The notes under the pieces are model-generated. The model saw only the letters and a program-made list of their open reading frames with translations. It was not told where the DNA came from and ran no database searches. 64,000 nt of DNA from contig JAFQMF010000013.1 in assembly GCA_017396395.1 (NCBI GenBank), positions 105,161-169,160 of the forward strand. The letters run 5' to 3'. The stretch is from Clostridia bacterium (GTDB lineage: Bacteria > Bacillota > Clostridia > RUG12999). The position numbers were made by a program, and so were the translations under genes. Positions 28,222-37,405 of the stretch are shown here, piece by piece; position 1 is the first letter of the stretch; each line of letters starts with the position of its first letter.

Positions 28222-28710
28222 TTATAACCCTTCTGTTAAGTAGTCACTTTCTTCCGTAAGACCTGCAAAATTCGTCTGACGAAGAGCCTCATAAATTACA
28301 ATAGCAACTGAGTTTGCTAAATTCAGTGAACGAGTTTCCTTCTTCATAGGAATACGAATACAATTATCAAGATTGTCTTTAAGTAACTCTTCAGGAAGTC
28401 CTTTTGTTTCTTTGCCGAAGATAAAGTAATCTCCATCAAGAAATTTTGCATCCGAATAACAATGAGGAGATTTGGTGGTACAAAAATACATATTCCCTGT
28501 ATTTTTAGCAAAAAAGTCCTCAAAGCTATCGTAATAGGTTATATCCAGAAGATGCCAGTAATCAAGACCGGCTCTTTTTAACTTTTTATCATCAATTTCA
28601 AAACCCATAGGTTTGATTATATGAAGTCTTGCCCCTGTTACAGAGCAGGTTCTTGCAATATTTCCAGTATTCTGCGGTATTTCCGGCTGATGTAAAACAA
28701 TATTAAACAT
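28222..28710 (-). CDS. trmL: tRNA (cytidine/uridine-34 2'-O)-methyltransferase TrmL
   Basis: The 162-residue SPOUT methyltransferase has HQPEIPQNTGNIARTC at the N-terminus and the knot motifs FGKETKGLP and RIPMKKETRSLNLANSVAIVIYEALRQ. It methylates the wobble ribose of tRNA-Leu species. Length matches the minimal TrmL form. Confidence 0.94.
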   Translation of the reverse strand: MFNIVLHQPEIPQNTGNIARTCSVTGARLHIIKPMGFEIDDKKLKRAGLDYWHLLDITYYDSFEDFFAKNTGNMYFCTTKSPHCYSDAKFLDGDYFIFGKETKGLPEELLKDNLDNCIRIPMKKETRSLNLANSVAIVIYEALRQTNFAGLTEESDYLTEGL

Positions 28711-28725
28711 ATTTTCACCTTACTT

Positions 28726-30141
28726 TTATATGCCCAATGTATCTAAAATTCCCTGTGCTATAGCATTTCCTGCTTTTTGCATATACTTTGTGCTCATAAG
28801 CTTTTCTCTGTCCTCAGCGTTTGTTATAAAAGCAAGCTCAACCAACACTGCAGGAGCTTCTGTTCCGCGAATTACGGCAAGCTCATCACCTTTTTCCTGA
28901 ATACCTAAATTCATGGTATCTATTGCAGGATATAAAAGGTCCAGTATATTTTTTGCCAGAGTTTTTGAAGGTATCCAAGGGTTATTGTTAGCGTCCTTAT
29001 TTTTTCCGTAAAATACCATAGTTCCGTTTACATACTCCATTCCTTCGTCCATAGCATTAGAATGAATACTTATAAATAAGTCTGCCTTATTATCATTGGA
29101 AATTTTGCAACGCTGACTAAGAGAAATTGTTTCTGTTTTCTTTTCTCTTGTCATTACAACTGTAACTCCGTTTTCTTCCAATATATCCCGTACAAAAAGT
29201 GCTACCTGAAGATTAACATCTGCTTCTTTTACTAAAACTTCTCCATTTTCTTTTCCCAGAGCACCAGGGTCGCTGCCACCGTGACCTGCGTCAATTACAA
29301 CTACATATTCCCCTTCTTCTTTTGGAGGAGTAGCATCTTGATTTTCATCAGGCTCTTTTTCTATTTCTTCATCGCTTTCCACATCAAAGAAGAAAATTAT
29401 AGCATCTTTCTTTTCACTTAAATATGTTTTGTATTTTGCTTTTTTATCAAGGTCAATTACCACACGCAAATAATTATCATGGTTTCCTGCTCTTGCATCC
29501 TTAACAGTTTCATTAGCAAAATCATACTGTCTGGAATAATCAATCTGTGCATTTTCAACATCAATTATAACTCTGTCAGGAGAAGTTAAATCAAACACAG
29601 TATATTCACCTGACAAGGGAGCATCAAATTTAAGGGTAATTCTATATCCGTTTTCAGTATTTTGCGAGCCTATGGTAGTAAGATTTGCCAGTTTTCCGTT
29701 ATTTTCAGGGGGACTGGTTAAGGATACGGTTCTTGTTTCTTCGTTCCATCCAACTGTATATCCAAAGGTTTCACCAATAAATCTTACCGGCACAAAAGTT
29801 CTGTCCTTTATTATTTTTGCAGGTGCATCAAGAATAATTTCCTTCCCGGAAACGTATGCTGATTTTGAATCTATAAAAAGGGTAACAGTGGTATTTTCGT
29901 ATAATATGGTAACTTTTTTTTCTTTGCTGTTCCAACCGATTTCCGCTCCGCTTGCCTCTGAAATTGCTCTTACAGGAACAAGTGTCCTGTCGTTTTCTAT
30001 AACAGGGGGAACATCGCAAAATATCTTTTTGTTATCACAAATAAGGGTAATTTCAGATGCAGCGTTTACACTCATAACAGCAAATGACAATATTAATATT
30101 AAACTTAACAAAAGAGTAAATAAACGCTTGCACTTTATCAT
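28726..30141 (-). CDS. N-acetylmuramoyl-L-alanine amidase with copper-amine-oxidase-like and AMIN domains
   Basis: The 471-residue protein has a signal peptide (about 1-27), a copper amine oxidase-like N-terminal domain (about 30-145, with two VPVRAISEASGAEIGW-type repeats), an AMIN domain (about 155-255), an acidic linker and an Amidase_3 domain with VIDAGHGGSDPGA, the IHSNA motif and the late glutamate in VELAFITN. It should cleave the amide bond between muramic acid and peptide outside the cell. Confidence 0.93.
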   Translation of the reverse strand: MIKCKRLFTLLLSLILILSFAVMSVNAASEITLICDNKKIFCDVPPVIENDRTLVPVRAISEASGAEIGWNSKEKKVTILYENTTVTLFIDSKSAYVSGKEIILDAPAKIIKDRTFVPVRFIGETFGYTVGWNEETRTVSLTSPPENNGKLANLTTIGSQNTENGYRITLKFDAPLSGEYTVFDLTSPDRVIIDVENAQIDYSRQYDFANETVKDARAGNHDNYLRVVIDLDKKAKYKTYLSEKKDAIIFFFDVESDEEIEKEPDENQDATPPKEEGEYVVVIDAGHGGSDPGALGKENGEVLVKEADVNLQVALFVRDILEENGVTVVMTREKKTETISLSQRCKISNDNKADLFISIHSNAMDEGMEYVNGTMVFYGKNKDANNNPWIPSKTLAKNILDLLYPAIDTMNLGIQEKGDELAVIRGTEAPAVLVELAFITNAEDREKLMSTKYMQKAGNAIAQGILDTLGI

Positions 30142-30170
30142 ATGTAAAACTACCTTTCTGTAAAATTCAA

Positions 30171-30221
30171 GGGACTGTCAGCTAAAAGAATACCCATTTT
30201 GTCTTTTTCGCCATTAGTCCC
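30171..30221. repeat. Inverted-repeat stretch between murC and the amidase gene
   Basis: GGGACT (30171-30176) pairs with AGTCCC (30216-30221) around a 39-base loop, followed by a T run on the + strand. There is no + strand gene for it to terminate. GGGACTGTCAG ends recall terminal repeats of some insertion sequences, so it may be a short relic; this is only a resemblance. Confidence 0.3.
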
Positions 30222-30261
30222 TTTTTTCCTTCCTTGTTATTAAATTGTAAAGATACTGTAA

Positions 30262-31623
30262 TTAAAAAAGCTCATAAATCTTGAAAATATCCCCTGCTCC
30301 CATAATTACAACAATATCTCCCGGCATTGCCTTGCTTTTTATGTATTCCGCAATTTTATCGTTGCCGGATATTCCTACTGCATCTACTCCCTGCTGACAA
30401 ATTCTTTCCGCAATAATCTGGGATGAAATGCTTCCGTCAAAAGGCTCACGGGCAGCATAAATATCTGCCACAATTACTCTGTCTGCTCCCTTAAAAGAGC
30501 CTGCAAATTTATCAAGAAATGTTTTTGCCCTTGAATATGTATGTGGCTGAAATACGCAATACAGTTTATTATGAGGAAGCTTTACTGCAGATTCCACTGT
30601 TGCTTTAACTTCGGTTGGATGATGTGCATAGTCATCATATACCTTAGCACCGTTTACATCAAATTTATATTCAAATCTTCTTACTGCACCTTTAAACATA
30701 CCCACATATTCTGCCGCCTGCTTCATATCTATATCCAGAACATATGCATTTGCAAGAGCTGCCAGAGAGTTAAGTATATTATGACTTCCAGTTACCGAAA
30801 GTGTAACCTTACATATTTCCTCTCCTTTTATTACAAGGGTATATGTAGGGTATCCATCGTTAAACTCAATATCCTTTGCAGTAAAATCCGCATCTTTTTC
30901 AATGCCGTAGGTAATAATATTGGCTTTTGCTTCCTTTATAATTCTATCCATATCCGGGTCGTCAATACAAGCAATAAGATATCCTCCCGGAATAATATTA
31001 TGGATAAAATCAACAAAAGCACTCTGAAAATCCTCTTTGTCTTTATAATAATCAAGGTGGTCCGGCTCAATGTTTAATACAGTTGCACAAAAAGGCTTAA
31101 AATCAAGAAAACTTCTGTAATATTCACAGGCTTCCGCAATTAAATACTGTGATTTCCCAAGTCGAAGTGTTTTTTTATTTAAAAGGTCCAATCCTCCCCC
31201 CACAATAATGGTAGGATCCTTCTTCGCATATGTAAAAATATAAGCCAGCATTGAAGTAGTTGTGGTTTTTCCGTGAGTACCCGCTACTGCCATAGTATAT
31301 TTATATTTTTCCATAATTTCACCCAGCAGTCTTGAACGGGGTATAACATCAATCCCTCTTCTTCGTGCTTCAATAAGCTCAGGATTATCATATTTTACCG
31401 CCACAGTATAAACTACCAGAGCAGTATCATCTGTTATATTTTTTTCACTATGCCCATTGTAAAAGGTCAGTCCCTTTTCTTCCAGCGAAGTAATCAAAGG
31501 GCTGTTTGTTCTATCCGAGCCGGAAACAGCAAATCCCTCTCCAAGCAGAATTTCTGCCAGAGCACTCATACTGATTCCGCCAACGCCAATAAAATGCACC
31601 CTTCCTTTACTTTTATCTATCAT
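30262..31623 (-). CDS. murC: UDP-N-acetylmuramate--L-alanine ligase
   Basis: The 453-residue protein has the N-terminal GVGGISMSALAEIL, the ATP site AVAGTHGKTTTTSML, and the C-terminal ligase domain with YDDYAHHPTEV. It adds L-alanine to UDP-MurNAc in the cytoplasm. It is full length. A possible -10 (TATAAT, reverse of 31692-31697) lies about 70 bases before the start, with a poor -35. Confidence 0.96.
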   Translation of the reverse strand: MIDKSKGRVHFIGVGGISMSALAEILLGEGFAVSGSDRTNSPLITSLEEKGLTFYNGHSEKNITDDTALVVYTVAVKYDNPELIEARRRGIDVIPRSRLLGEIMEKYKYTMAVAGTHGKTTTTSMLAYIFTYAKKDPTIIVGGGLDLLNKKTLRLGKSQYLIAEACEYYRSFLDFKPFCATVLNIEPDHLDYYKDKEDFQSAFVDFIHNIIPGGYLIACIDDPDMDRIIKEAKANIITYGIEKDADFTAKDIEFNDGYPTYTLVIKGEEICKVTLSVTGSHNILNSLAALANAYVLDIDMKQAAEYVGMFKGAVRRFEYKFDVNGAKVYDDYAHHPTEVKATVESAVKLPHNKLYCVFQPHTYSRAKTFLDKFAGSFKGADRVIVADIYAAREPFDGSISSQIIAERICQQGVDAVGISGNDKIAEYIKSKAMPGDIVVIMGAGDIFKIYELF

Positions 31624-31908
31624 TTTTTCAACTCCCTAACAAATAACCGGTCCTGTTTAAAACTGATGTGAATCATCCTAAAACTATATTAATTATACTA
31701 TTTTTACGGATAAAGATAAATAGTTAATAATAATTTCAGCATTTTTCACAAATTTGAAACCTATTTTTGATTATGTATTGTGCATTTTTATATTTATTTC
31801 AGAAAAACCCATAAAATTTAACTGCATATTTTTATCTCTTAAATAAATTCATAAATAAAAATGGATATTTTTGGGAATTAGGAGTATAATAAAATCAGGA
31901 CACTAAAA

Positions 31909-31937
31909 TTGACATAACGGGCAAAATATGTTACAAT
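31909..31937 (+). promoter_or_regulatory. Sigma-A promoter of the G5/3D wall protein gene
   Basis: TTGACA (31909-31914), a 17-bp spacer and TACAAT (31932-31937). The rest of the 31624-32059 gap is A/T-rich with nothing else recognised apart from the leader hairpin. Confidence 0.85.
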
Positions 31938-32014
31938 AGGCTCGTTGTGGAGAAAAACTTTTAACTAAAATGGCTTTTATAAGCGGTTTTTGGTAAAAAT
32001 TTAGACACAAAAGG

Positions 32015-32040
32015 CATATAAAAACAGCTGTTTTTATATG
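32015..32040. promoter_or_regulatory. Perfect 26-bp palindrome in the wall-protein leader
   Basis: CATATAAAAACAG followed directly by its complement lies eight bases before the GGAGG ribosome site. In RNA it would form a hairpin near the start codon. It could affect translation or mRNA stability, or be an operator. Confidence 0.6.
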
Positions 32041-32059
32041 GCAGAATGGAGGAAAAGTA

Positions 32060-33085
32060 ATGGTAATAAACCAACTAAAATCATTGCTTAGAAAGATAAA
32101 AAGAGTTTATCTTATTATAGCACTGATTATAGCAGTTATTGCCGTGTTTGCTGTTTCCGTTACTGCTCAGATAAAAAATATTACTATAACTGCAGACGGA
32201 AAAACCTATACTGTTAAAAGCTATGCAAGAACGGTAGAATCGGTACTGGAGCAAAACGACATACAGGTTGGCGAAAACGATGAAATTCAGCCCCCGCTTG
32301 ATGAATATACAAGCAAAAACATGACAATAACTGTAAAACGGGCATTTGATGTTCCTTTTGTTTTAGGAACGGACAGCTTTGTATTAAAAAGCGTAACTCA
32401 GCCTTTATCAAGCCTGCTTGAAAAGGAAGGAATTAAGGTTTATGAAAATGACCTTGTAGATCCCCCCCTTGATACAGTAATTGAAGAAGGTATGAGCGTT
32501 AATATCACCCGAATTTTTAAAGGTGATATTTCCGAAACTGAGGTTATTCCCTACACTAAAAAGTTTGTTGCAAACGCAAGCCTTGTACGGGGAGAAACTA
32601 AAGTAAGAACAAAAGGTGAAGACGGAGAAAAAGAATCCGTTTACACAGTCACAGTTACAAATGGAGAGGAAACTGAAAGAGTTTTAAAAGATGAGCGTAT
32701 AACAAAAGAGCCTGTAAAAGAAATTATTGAATTTGGAACAAAATATGTATCAGGCTCCGCAAAAAACGGCGTAGTTTCCAACGCTACCGAAACCTTTGCA
32801 GGTGTTTCTTATATTGACTGCAAGGCATATTCCTATATTTTAACGGGAAAAACCGCTTCGGGTATGATTACACAGCCTGGAGTTGTAGCAGTTGACCCTC
32901 GAGTAATACCTCTTGGTACAAGACTTTATATACAGTCTCTTGACGGCAAGCCTGACTATGGTTATGCTATTGCAGCAGATACAGGAGGCGCTATAAAGGG
33001 AAATATTATTGATCTTTGGGTATCAAGCTATGCTGAAGCTTGTGCCAACGGTGTAAGAAGAATGAGAGTTTATATTCTTTCATAA
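32060..33085 (+). CDS. YabE-like cell-wall protein with DUF348, G5 and 3D domains
   Basis: The 341-residue protein has an N-terminal membrane anchor/signal (about 17-37), two ubiquitin-like DUF348 repeats (about 40-160), a G5 domain (about 160-235) and a C-terminal 3D domain (about 255-341). The 3D domain is named for three aspartates, seen here in AVDPRVIPLG, AADTGGAIKG and IDLWV. Relatives are peptidoglycan-cleaving, resuscitation-promoting-factor-like proteins. It has its own promoter and a terminator after it. Confidence 0.9.
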   Translation: MVINQLKSLLRKIKRVYLIIALIIAVIAVFAVSVTAQIKNITITADGKTYTVKSYARTVESVLEQNDIQVGENDEIQPPLDEYTSKNMTITVKRAFDVPFVLGTDSFVLKSVTQPLSSLLEKEGIKVYENDLVDPPLDTVIEEGMSVNITRIFKGDISETEVIPYTKKFVANASLVRGETKVRTKGEDGEKESVYTVTVTNGEETERVLKDERITKEPVKEIIEFGTKYVSGSAKNGVVSNATETFAGVSYIDCKAYSYILTGKTASGMITQPGVVAVDPRVIPLGTRLYIQSLDGKPDYGYAIAADTGGAIKGNIIDLWVSSYAEACANGVRRMRVYILS

Positions 33086-33095
33086 AAACCAGAAG

Positions 33096-33123
33096 GCACG
33101 GAGAATATCTCCGTGCTTTTCTT
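33096..33123 (+). terminator. Terminator after the G5/3D gene
   Basis: A perfect 9-bp GC-rich stem (GCACGGAGA/TCTCCGTGC) with a three-base loop is followed by TTTTCTT. The next gene starts 12-20 bases later, so some readthrough into rsmA is likely. Confidence 0.85.
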
Positions 33124-33134
33124 AAGAAGGAAGG

Positions 33135-33995
33135 ATGGATAAAATGTACAAGCTTACACAGCCTGCCGAAATAAAAAGGCTTATGGGAAAATACGGCAAA
33201 ACCTTTAAAAAAGCTTTAGGACAGAACTTTCTTACAAGCGAGGAGGTTCTGGATGGTATAGTTGATAAAAGCAAAATAACTGATAAGGATTGTGTGCTGG
33301 AAATAGGTCCAGGTATCGGTGTACTCACCTGCAAGCTGGGTATGACAGGAGCAAATGTGGTGGCAGTGGAAATTGATACTTCACTTATGCCTCTTTTAGC
33401 TGAAACCTTAGAAGGATATGAAAATATAAAGGTTATAAATGAAGATTTTATGAAGCTTGATTTTGAAAAGCTGTTAAACGAGGAGTTTCGGGGTAAAAAA
33501 ATTAAGGTTGCCGCAAATCTTCCATACTACATAACAACCCCAATATTGATGCGTCTTCTTGAATATAAATCTCATATTTTGTCAATAACAATAATGGTAC
33601 AAAAAGAAGTTGCAAAAAGACTTGTTGCAAAAGAAGGAACATCTGATTTTGGGGCAATATCCCTTGCTGTTGCATACAGGGCCCATGCGGAAATTACTCA
33701 AATTGTTACTGCGGATAACTTTATGCCGCCCCCAAAGGTGGATTCTGCTGTAGTAAAGCTTACAATTCTTGATAAGCCTCCAATAAAAGTGAAAAACGAA
33801 CAGCAGCTTTTTAAGATTATAAGAGGCGGGTTTGCTTTACGCAGAAAAACCCTTGTAAACAGTCTTCAAAGCATTGGAATACCTAAAGAAAAAACCATAA
33901 GTGCTTTAGAAACACTTGGGCTTAGTGCAACGGTAAGAGGAGAAGCCCTTTCTCTTGAGCAGTACGGACAATTATCTGATATATTATTCCTTTAA
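33135..33995 (+). CDS. rsmA: 16S rRNA (adenine1518-N6/adenine1519-N6)-dimethyltransferase
   Basis: The 286-residue KsgA-type protein has ALGQNFLTSEEVL, the SAM motif LEIGPGIGVLT, the catalytic ANLPYYITTPI and a C-terminal helical domain. It dimethylates two adenines in helix 45 of 16S rRNA. The ATG at 33135 has AGAAGG four bases away; an in-frame ATG at 33144 is better spaced and could be the true start. Confidence 0.95.
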   Translation: MDKMYKLTQPAEIKRLMGKYGKTFKKALGQNFLTSEEVLDGIVDKSKITDKDCVLEIGPGIGVLTCKLGMTGANVVAVEIDTSLMPLLAETLEGYENIKVINEDFMKLDFEKLLNEEFRGKKIKVAANLPYYITTPILMRLLEYKSHILSITIMVQKEVAKRLVAKEGTSDFGAISLAVAYRAHAEITQIVTADNFMPPPKVDSAVVKLTILDKPPIKVKNEQQLFKIIRGGFALRRKTLVNSLQSIGIPKEKTISALETLGLSATVRGEALSLEQYGQLSDILFL

Positions 33996-34179
33996 AAAAC
34001 TTCTAATATATTCCAAAAAAAGAAGGATATACAGGCTAAATGTAGAATAAGAGAATATAGGTTATTTTGCTTTTGAGCGTTTGTTATTTTTTTATCAATA
34101 TGCACAATGGCTTAAATTATTAGAGGTACAAAAGCTTATGTAAAGGCTTTTAATACTTAAATAACAGGAGGAAAATAAA

Positions 34180-35964
34180 ATGACAAAAAACCAGAAAGTT
34201 TTAACATGGCTGGAAGAAATGAAAGCTCTTGTTAAACCTGAAAATGTTGTATGGATTACAGGCGACCAAACTCAGCTTGACCAGCTTACAAAAGAAGCTG
34301 TAGCATCAGGAGAAATGATTGAGCTTAATCAGGAAAAGCTTCCCGGATGTTATTATCACAGAACAGCAGAAAATGATGTTGCCCGCGTTGAGGACAGAAC
34401 ATTTATCTGTACTCCCACAAAGGAAGAGGCAGGTCCTATAAACAACTGGATGGAGCCATCCGAAGCATATGCAATGCTTTCAAAGCTTTATGATGGTTCT
34501 ATGAAGGGACGTACAATGTATGTTGTTCCTTATATTATGGGTGTTGCAGGTTCTCCCTTTGCCAAGGTAGGTATTGAGCTTACAGACAGCATCTATGTTG
34601 TACTGAATATGAATATTATGACTAGAATGGGCAACTGTGCTCTTGAAGTTCTTGGCGAGGATGGAGATTTTGTTAAATGTCTTCATTCTAAAAAGGATGT
34701 AAATCCTGATGAAAGATATATTGTTCATTTTCCTCAGGACAACACAATCTGGAGTATTAACTCAGCTTACGGCGGAAACGTACTTCTTGGTAAAAAATGT
34801 TTTGCTCTTCGTATTGCAAGTGCAATGGGTAAAAGAGAAGGCTGGATGGCTGAACATATGCTTATCCTTGGCGTTGAATTTCCCAACGGCGAAGTTAAAT
34901 ATGTTTGTGCTGCATTCCCAAGTGCCTGTGGAAAAACAAACCTTGCTATGCTTATTCCTCCTGAATATTTACAGGAAAAGGGTTACAAGGTTTGGACAGT
35001 AGGTGACGATATCTCCTGGCTTAGAATAGGCGAAGACGGCAGACTTTGGGCGATGAACCCCGAAGCAGGCTTCTTTGGTGTTGCTCCAGGCACAAGTGAA
35101 AAGACAAACTTTAATGCTCTTGAATCTACAAAGAAAAATACCATCTTTACAAACGTTGGTATTAATAACGACGATATGACAGTTTGGTGGGAAGGTCTTG
35201 ATAAGAATCCTCCTGAAAACGCAACCGAATGGAAGGGTGCTAAAGTTAACGGTAAGGAATTTACAGCAGAAGGCGGAAAGCTTGCTCATCCTAACTCAAG
35301 ATTTACAGCTCCTGCTAAAAACTGTCCCTGCATTTCCAGTGAATTTGAAAATCCACAGGGTGTGCCCATTTCTGCAATCGTATTTGGCGGCAGACGTGCT
35401 AAGTGTGCTCCTCTTGTATATCAGTCAAGAGATTGGCAGCACGGTACTTTTGTTGGTGCTACAATGGCATCTGAAACAACTGCTGCTGCAGCAGGTGCAG
35501 TAGGCGTTGTTCGCCGTGACCCAATGGCTATGAAGCCCTTCGTTGGTTATAATATGGCTGATTACTGGGGACATTGGCTTGATATGGGTAAAAAGCTTGG
35601 TGACAAGGCTCCCGCTATTTTCCATGTTAACTGGTTCAGAAAAGATGATAATGACAACTTTATGTGGCCCGGTTTTGGTGACAATATGAGAGTTCTTCTT
35701 TGGATATTACAGCGTTGCGAAGGCAAGGTTGATGCTAAAGAATCTCCTATCGGTTACCTTCCCTATGCTAAGGATATTGATGTTACAGGCCTTGATGTTG
35801 ATGATAAAACAATGGAAGAACTTCTTACAATTGATAAAGAACATTGGATTGAAGATATTGAGGACGAAAATACAGGTATCAGAAAATACTTCCAGCAGTT
35901 TGGTGACAGACTTCCTAAGGAAATGGCACAAGAGCTTGAAAAACTGGAAAACAATCTTAAATAA
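34180..35964 (+). CDS. pckG: Phosphoenolpyruvate carboxykinase (GTP)
   Basis: The 594-residue protein has the GTP-type kinase loop FPSACGKTN (reactive C250, lysine K252), the metal site region and the RRDPMAMKPFVGYNMADYWGHWL block of GTP-dependent enzymes. It interconverts oxaloacetate and PEP with GTP/GDP; in a fermenter it may run towards oxaloacetate for succinate. AGGAGG precedes the ATG. The 184-base gap upstream holds no clear promoter. Confidence 0.95.
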   Translation: MTKNQKVLTWLEEMKALVKPENVVWITGDQTQLDQLTKEAVASGEMIELNQEKLPGCYYHRTAENDVARVEDRTFICTPTKEEAGPINNWMEPSEAYAMLSKLYDGSMKGRTMYVVPYIMGVAGSPFAKVGIELTDSIYVVLNMNIMTRMGNCALEVLGEDGDFVKCLHSKKDVNPDERYIVHFPQDNTIWSINSAYGGNVLLGKKCFALRIASAMGKREGWMAEHMLILGVEFPNGEVKYVCAAFPSACGKTNLAMLIPPEYLQEKGYKVWTVGDDISWLRIGEDGRLWAMNPEAGFFGVAPGTSEKTNFNALESTKKNTIFTNVGINNDDMTVWWEGLDKNPPENATEWKGAKVNGKEFTAEGGKLAHPNSRFTAPAKNCPCISSEFENPQGVPISAIVFGGRRAKCAPLVYQSRDWQHGTFVGATMASETTAAAAGAVGVVRRDPMAMKPFVGYNMADYWGHWLDMGKKLGDKAPAIFHVNWFRKDDNDNFMWPGFGDNMRVLLWILQRCEGKVDAKESPIGYLPYAKDIDVTGLDVDDKTMEELLTIDKEHWIEDIEDENTGIRKYFQQFGDRLPKEMAQELEKLENNLK

Positions 35965-35972
35965 TTAAAACT

Positions 35973-36007
35973 AAACCCGCTTTTGATTTTCAAAAGCGGG
36001 TTTTTAT
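35973..36007. terminator. Bidirectional terminator between pckG and the AEC transporter
   Basis: A perfect 14-bp stem (AAACCCGCTTTTGA and complement) with a three-base loop and T runs on both strands ends both converging genes. Confidence 0.92.
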
Positions 36008-36954
36008 TATATAAGCATTACCACAAGCGGTATTGTTATAATCGAAAGTAGTGTGGTTGCCGAAACAAGCTCGGCAGAATATTCTGCGTCCAGTTTAAAT
36101 CGGGAGGCAAACAGTGTAGTTACAGTAGCCGTAGGGCAAGCTGCAGGAATAATAATCGCTTTTGCAATTTCCATATCCACATTTAAAAGCTTCATTATAT
36201 ATATGCCAATTATGGGAATTACACCAAGTCTTAATATTGATACTAAATAAAGAGCAGGCTTTTTTAAACAGCTAAGGAAATTCACATTTGCAAGATAATA
36301 TCCCAGAACAAGCATTGCAAGGGGAGTATTTAAAGACGCCATATATGAAACTACAGATTTAAATGTACCTACTGCTATGTTAACAGATGGTATATAATCT
36401 TTAAACCAGAAGCCTGTTATAAAAAGCACCAGACTTAATGTTGTACCAATTAAACCAGGATTTAAAAACGCTTTTTTTAGAGAAATTTCCTTTTTATCTC
36501 CGCCTGTGTAAACATAAACACCGTGAGTCCAGTAAAGAGGAGTAAATACTGCTAAATACATAGAGCCGTAGAAAACTCCTTGAGCACCTAGTGCTTCAGA
36601 CAAAAGGGGAATTGCCATAAATCCACAATTAGAATAAACAGATGCAAAATTATTTATTCTGTTAAATTTTTTATCATCATTTTTTATAAATACCAAGCTT
36701 GAAATTACAATTGCCACAATATGTATGCCTATTGCAAGAAGTGCTGCCAGTCCCAGCTTTTTAGCTTCTGAAACTGAAAATTCCTTTTGGTAAGAGGAAA
36801 TAAGCACACAAGGAGTTACAACAAAAAGAAGTATATTAGTAAGGTCTTTTACTCCTTTTTCTGTAAGCATTTTGGCTTTTGTAAGAATAAATCCTATTAC
36901 AACCAGACCGAAAATTATCAATACCTGATTTGCTACAATTTTACTAAGTTCCAT
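36007..36954 (-). CDS. AEC family transporter (auxin efflux carrier-like permease)
   Basis: The 315-residue protein has about ten hydrophobic helices in two halves, with NCGFMAIPLL near the middle of the first half and PAACPTATVTTLFASRF in the second. Bacterial AEC members include malate and malonate permeases (MleP/MdcF), so a small organic acid is a reasonable guess. Nothing nearby defines the substrate. Confidence 0.9.
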   Translation of the reverse strand: MELSKIVANQVLIIFGLVVIGFILTKAKMLTEKGVKDLTNILLFVVTPCVLISSYQKEFSVSEAKKLGLAALLAIGIHIVAIVISSLVFIKNDDKKFNRINNFASVYSNCGFMAIPLLSEALGAQGVFYGSMYLAVFTPLYWTHGVYVYTGGDKKEISLKKAFLNPGLIGTTLSLVLFITGFWFKDYIPSVNIAVGTFKSVVSYMASLNTPLAMLVLGYYLANVNFLSCLKKPALYLVSILRLGVIPIIGIYIMKLLNVDMEIAKAIIIPAACPTATVTTLFASRFKLDAEYSAELVSATTLLSIITIPLVVMLI

Positions 36955-36988
36955 TTTTCTTACCCTTCATTCTTATATAAATCGCATT

Positions 36989-37405
36989 TTAAAAGGCATT
37001 TTCTATTTGTATCGCCTTAGGTTTTTTTATTCCGTCACAAGAGCCATAAATTTCTACCACATCAAAGCGAAAATCCCCCTGAGGACGAAACTTACCGATA
37101 TAATACTGAGCACACCTGCGTATTTTCCCCTGTTTTTCTTTTCCTACCGCTTCACAGGGAAGTCCAAAGGCAGTGCTTTTTCTTTGTTTAACTTCTACAA
37201 AAACCGTGGTATCTCTCTTTTTTGCTATTATGTCAATTTCTGCAAAATGAGCATCATAATTCTGACAGATTATTTTATATCCTTTTCTTTTAAGAAATTT
37301 AACAGCAAAGTTTTCTCCTCTGTCAGCGGAAGCTCCACCAAACCACAAAAAACAATTTATTTTACTTTTTAGGCTCAATTTTTTTCTCCGCCTTCTCATA
37401 AACAT
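36989..37405 (-). CDS. YraN/UPF0102 family putative nuclease
   Basis: The conserved core runs from ADRGENFAVKFLKRKGY through YDAHFAEIDIIAKKRDTTVFVEVKQRKS, a restriction-endonuclease-like fold with D-ExK residues. The start is uncertain: the frame opens inside the RpiR gene, and I chose the ATG at 37405 (GGGAAG six bases upstream). The first 30 or so residues are unlike the family, so a later start, even a TTG, is possible. YraN function is poorly known. Confidence 0.78.
   Translation of the reverse strand: MFMRRRRKKLSLKSKINCFLWFGGASADRGENFAVKFLKRKGYKIICQNYDAHFAEIDIIAKKRDTTVFVEVKQRKSTAFGLPCEAVGKEKQGKIRRCAQYYIGKFRPQGDFRFDVVEIYGSCDGIKKPKAIQIENAF

Noticed and set aside
33996-34179. Possible promoter (TTGTTA ... 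CACAAT) before pckG
   Set aside because: The hexamers are poor and the spacing is 16 or 17 depending on choice; I could not support it beyond chance in A/T-rich DNA.
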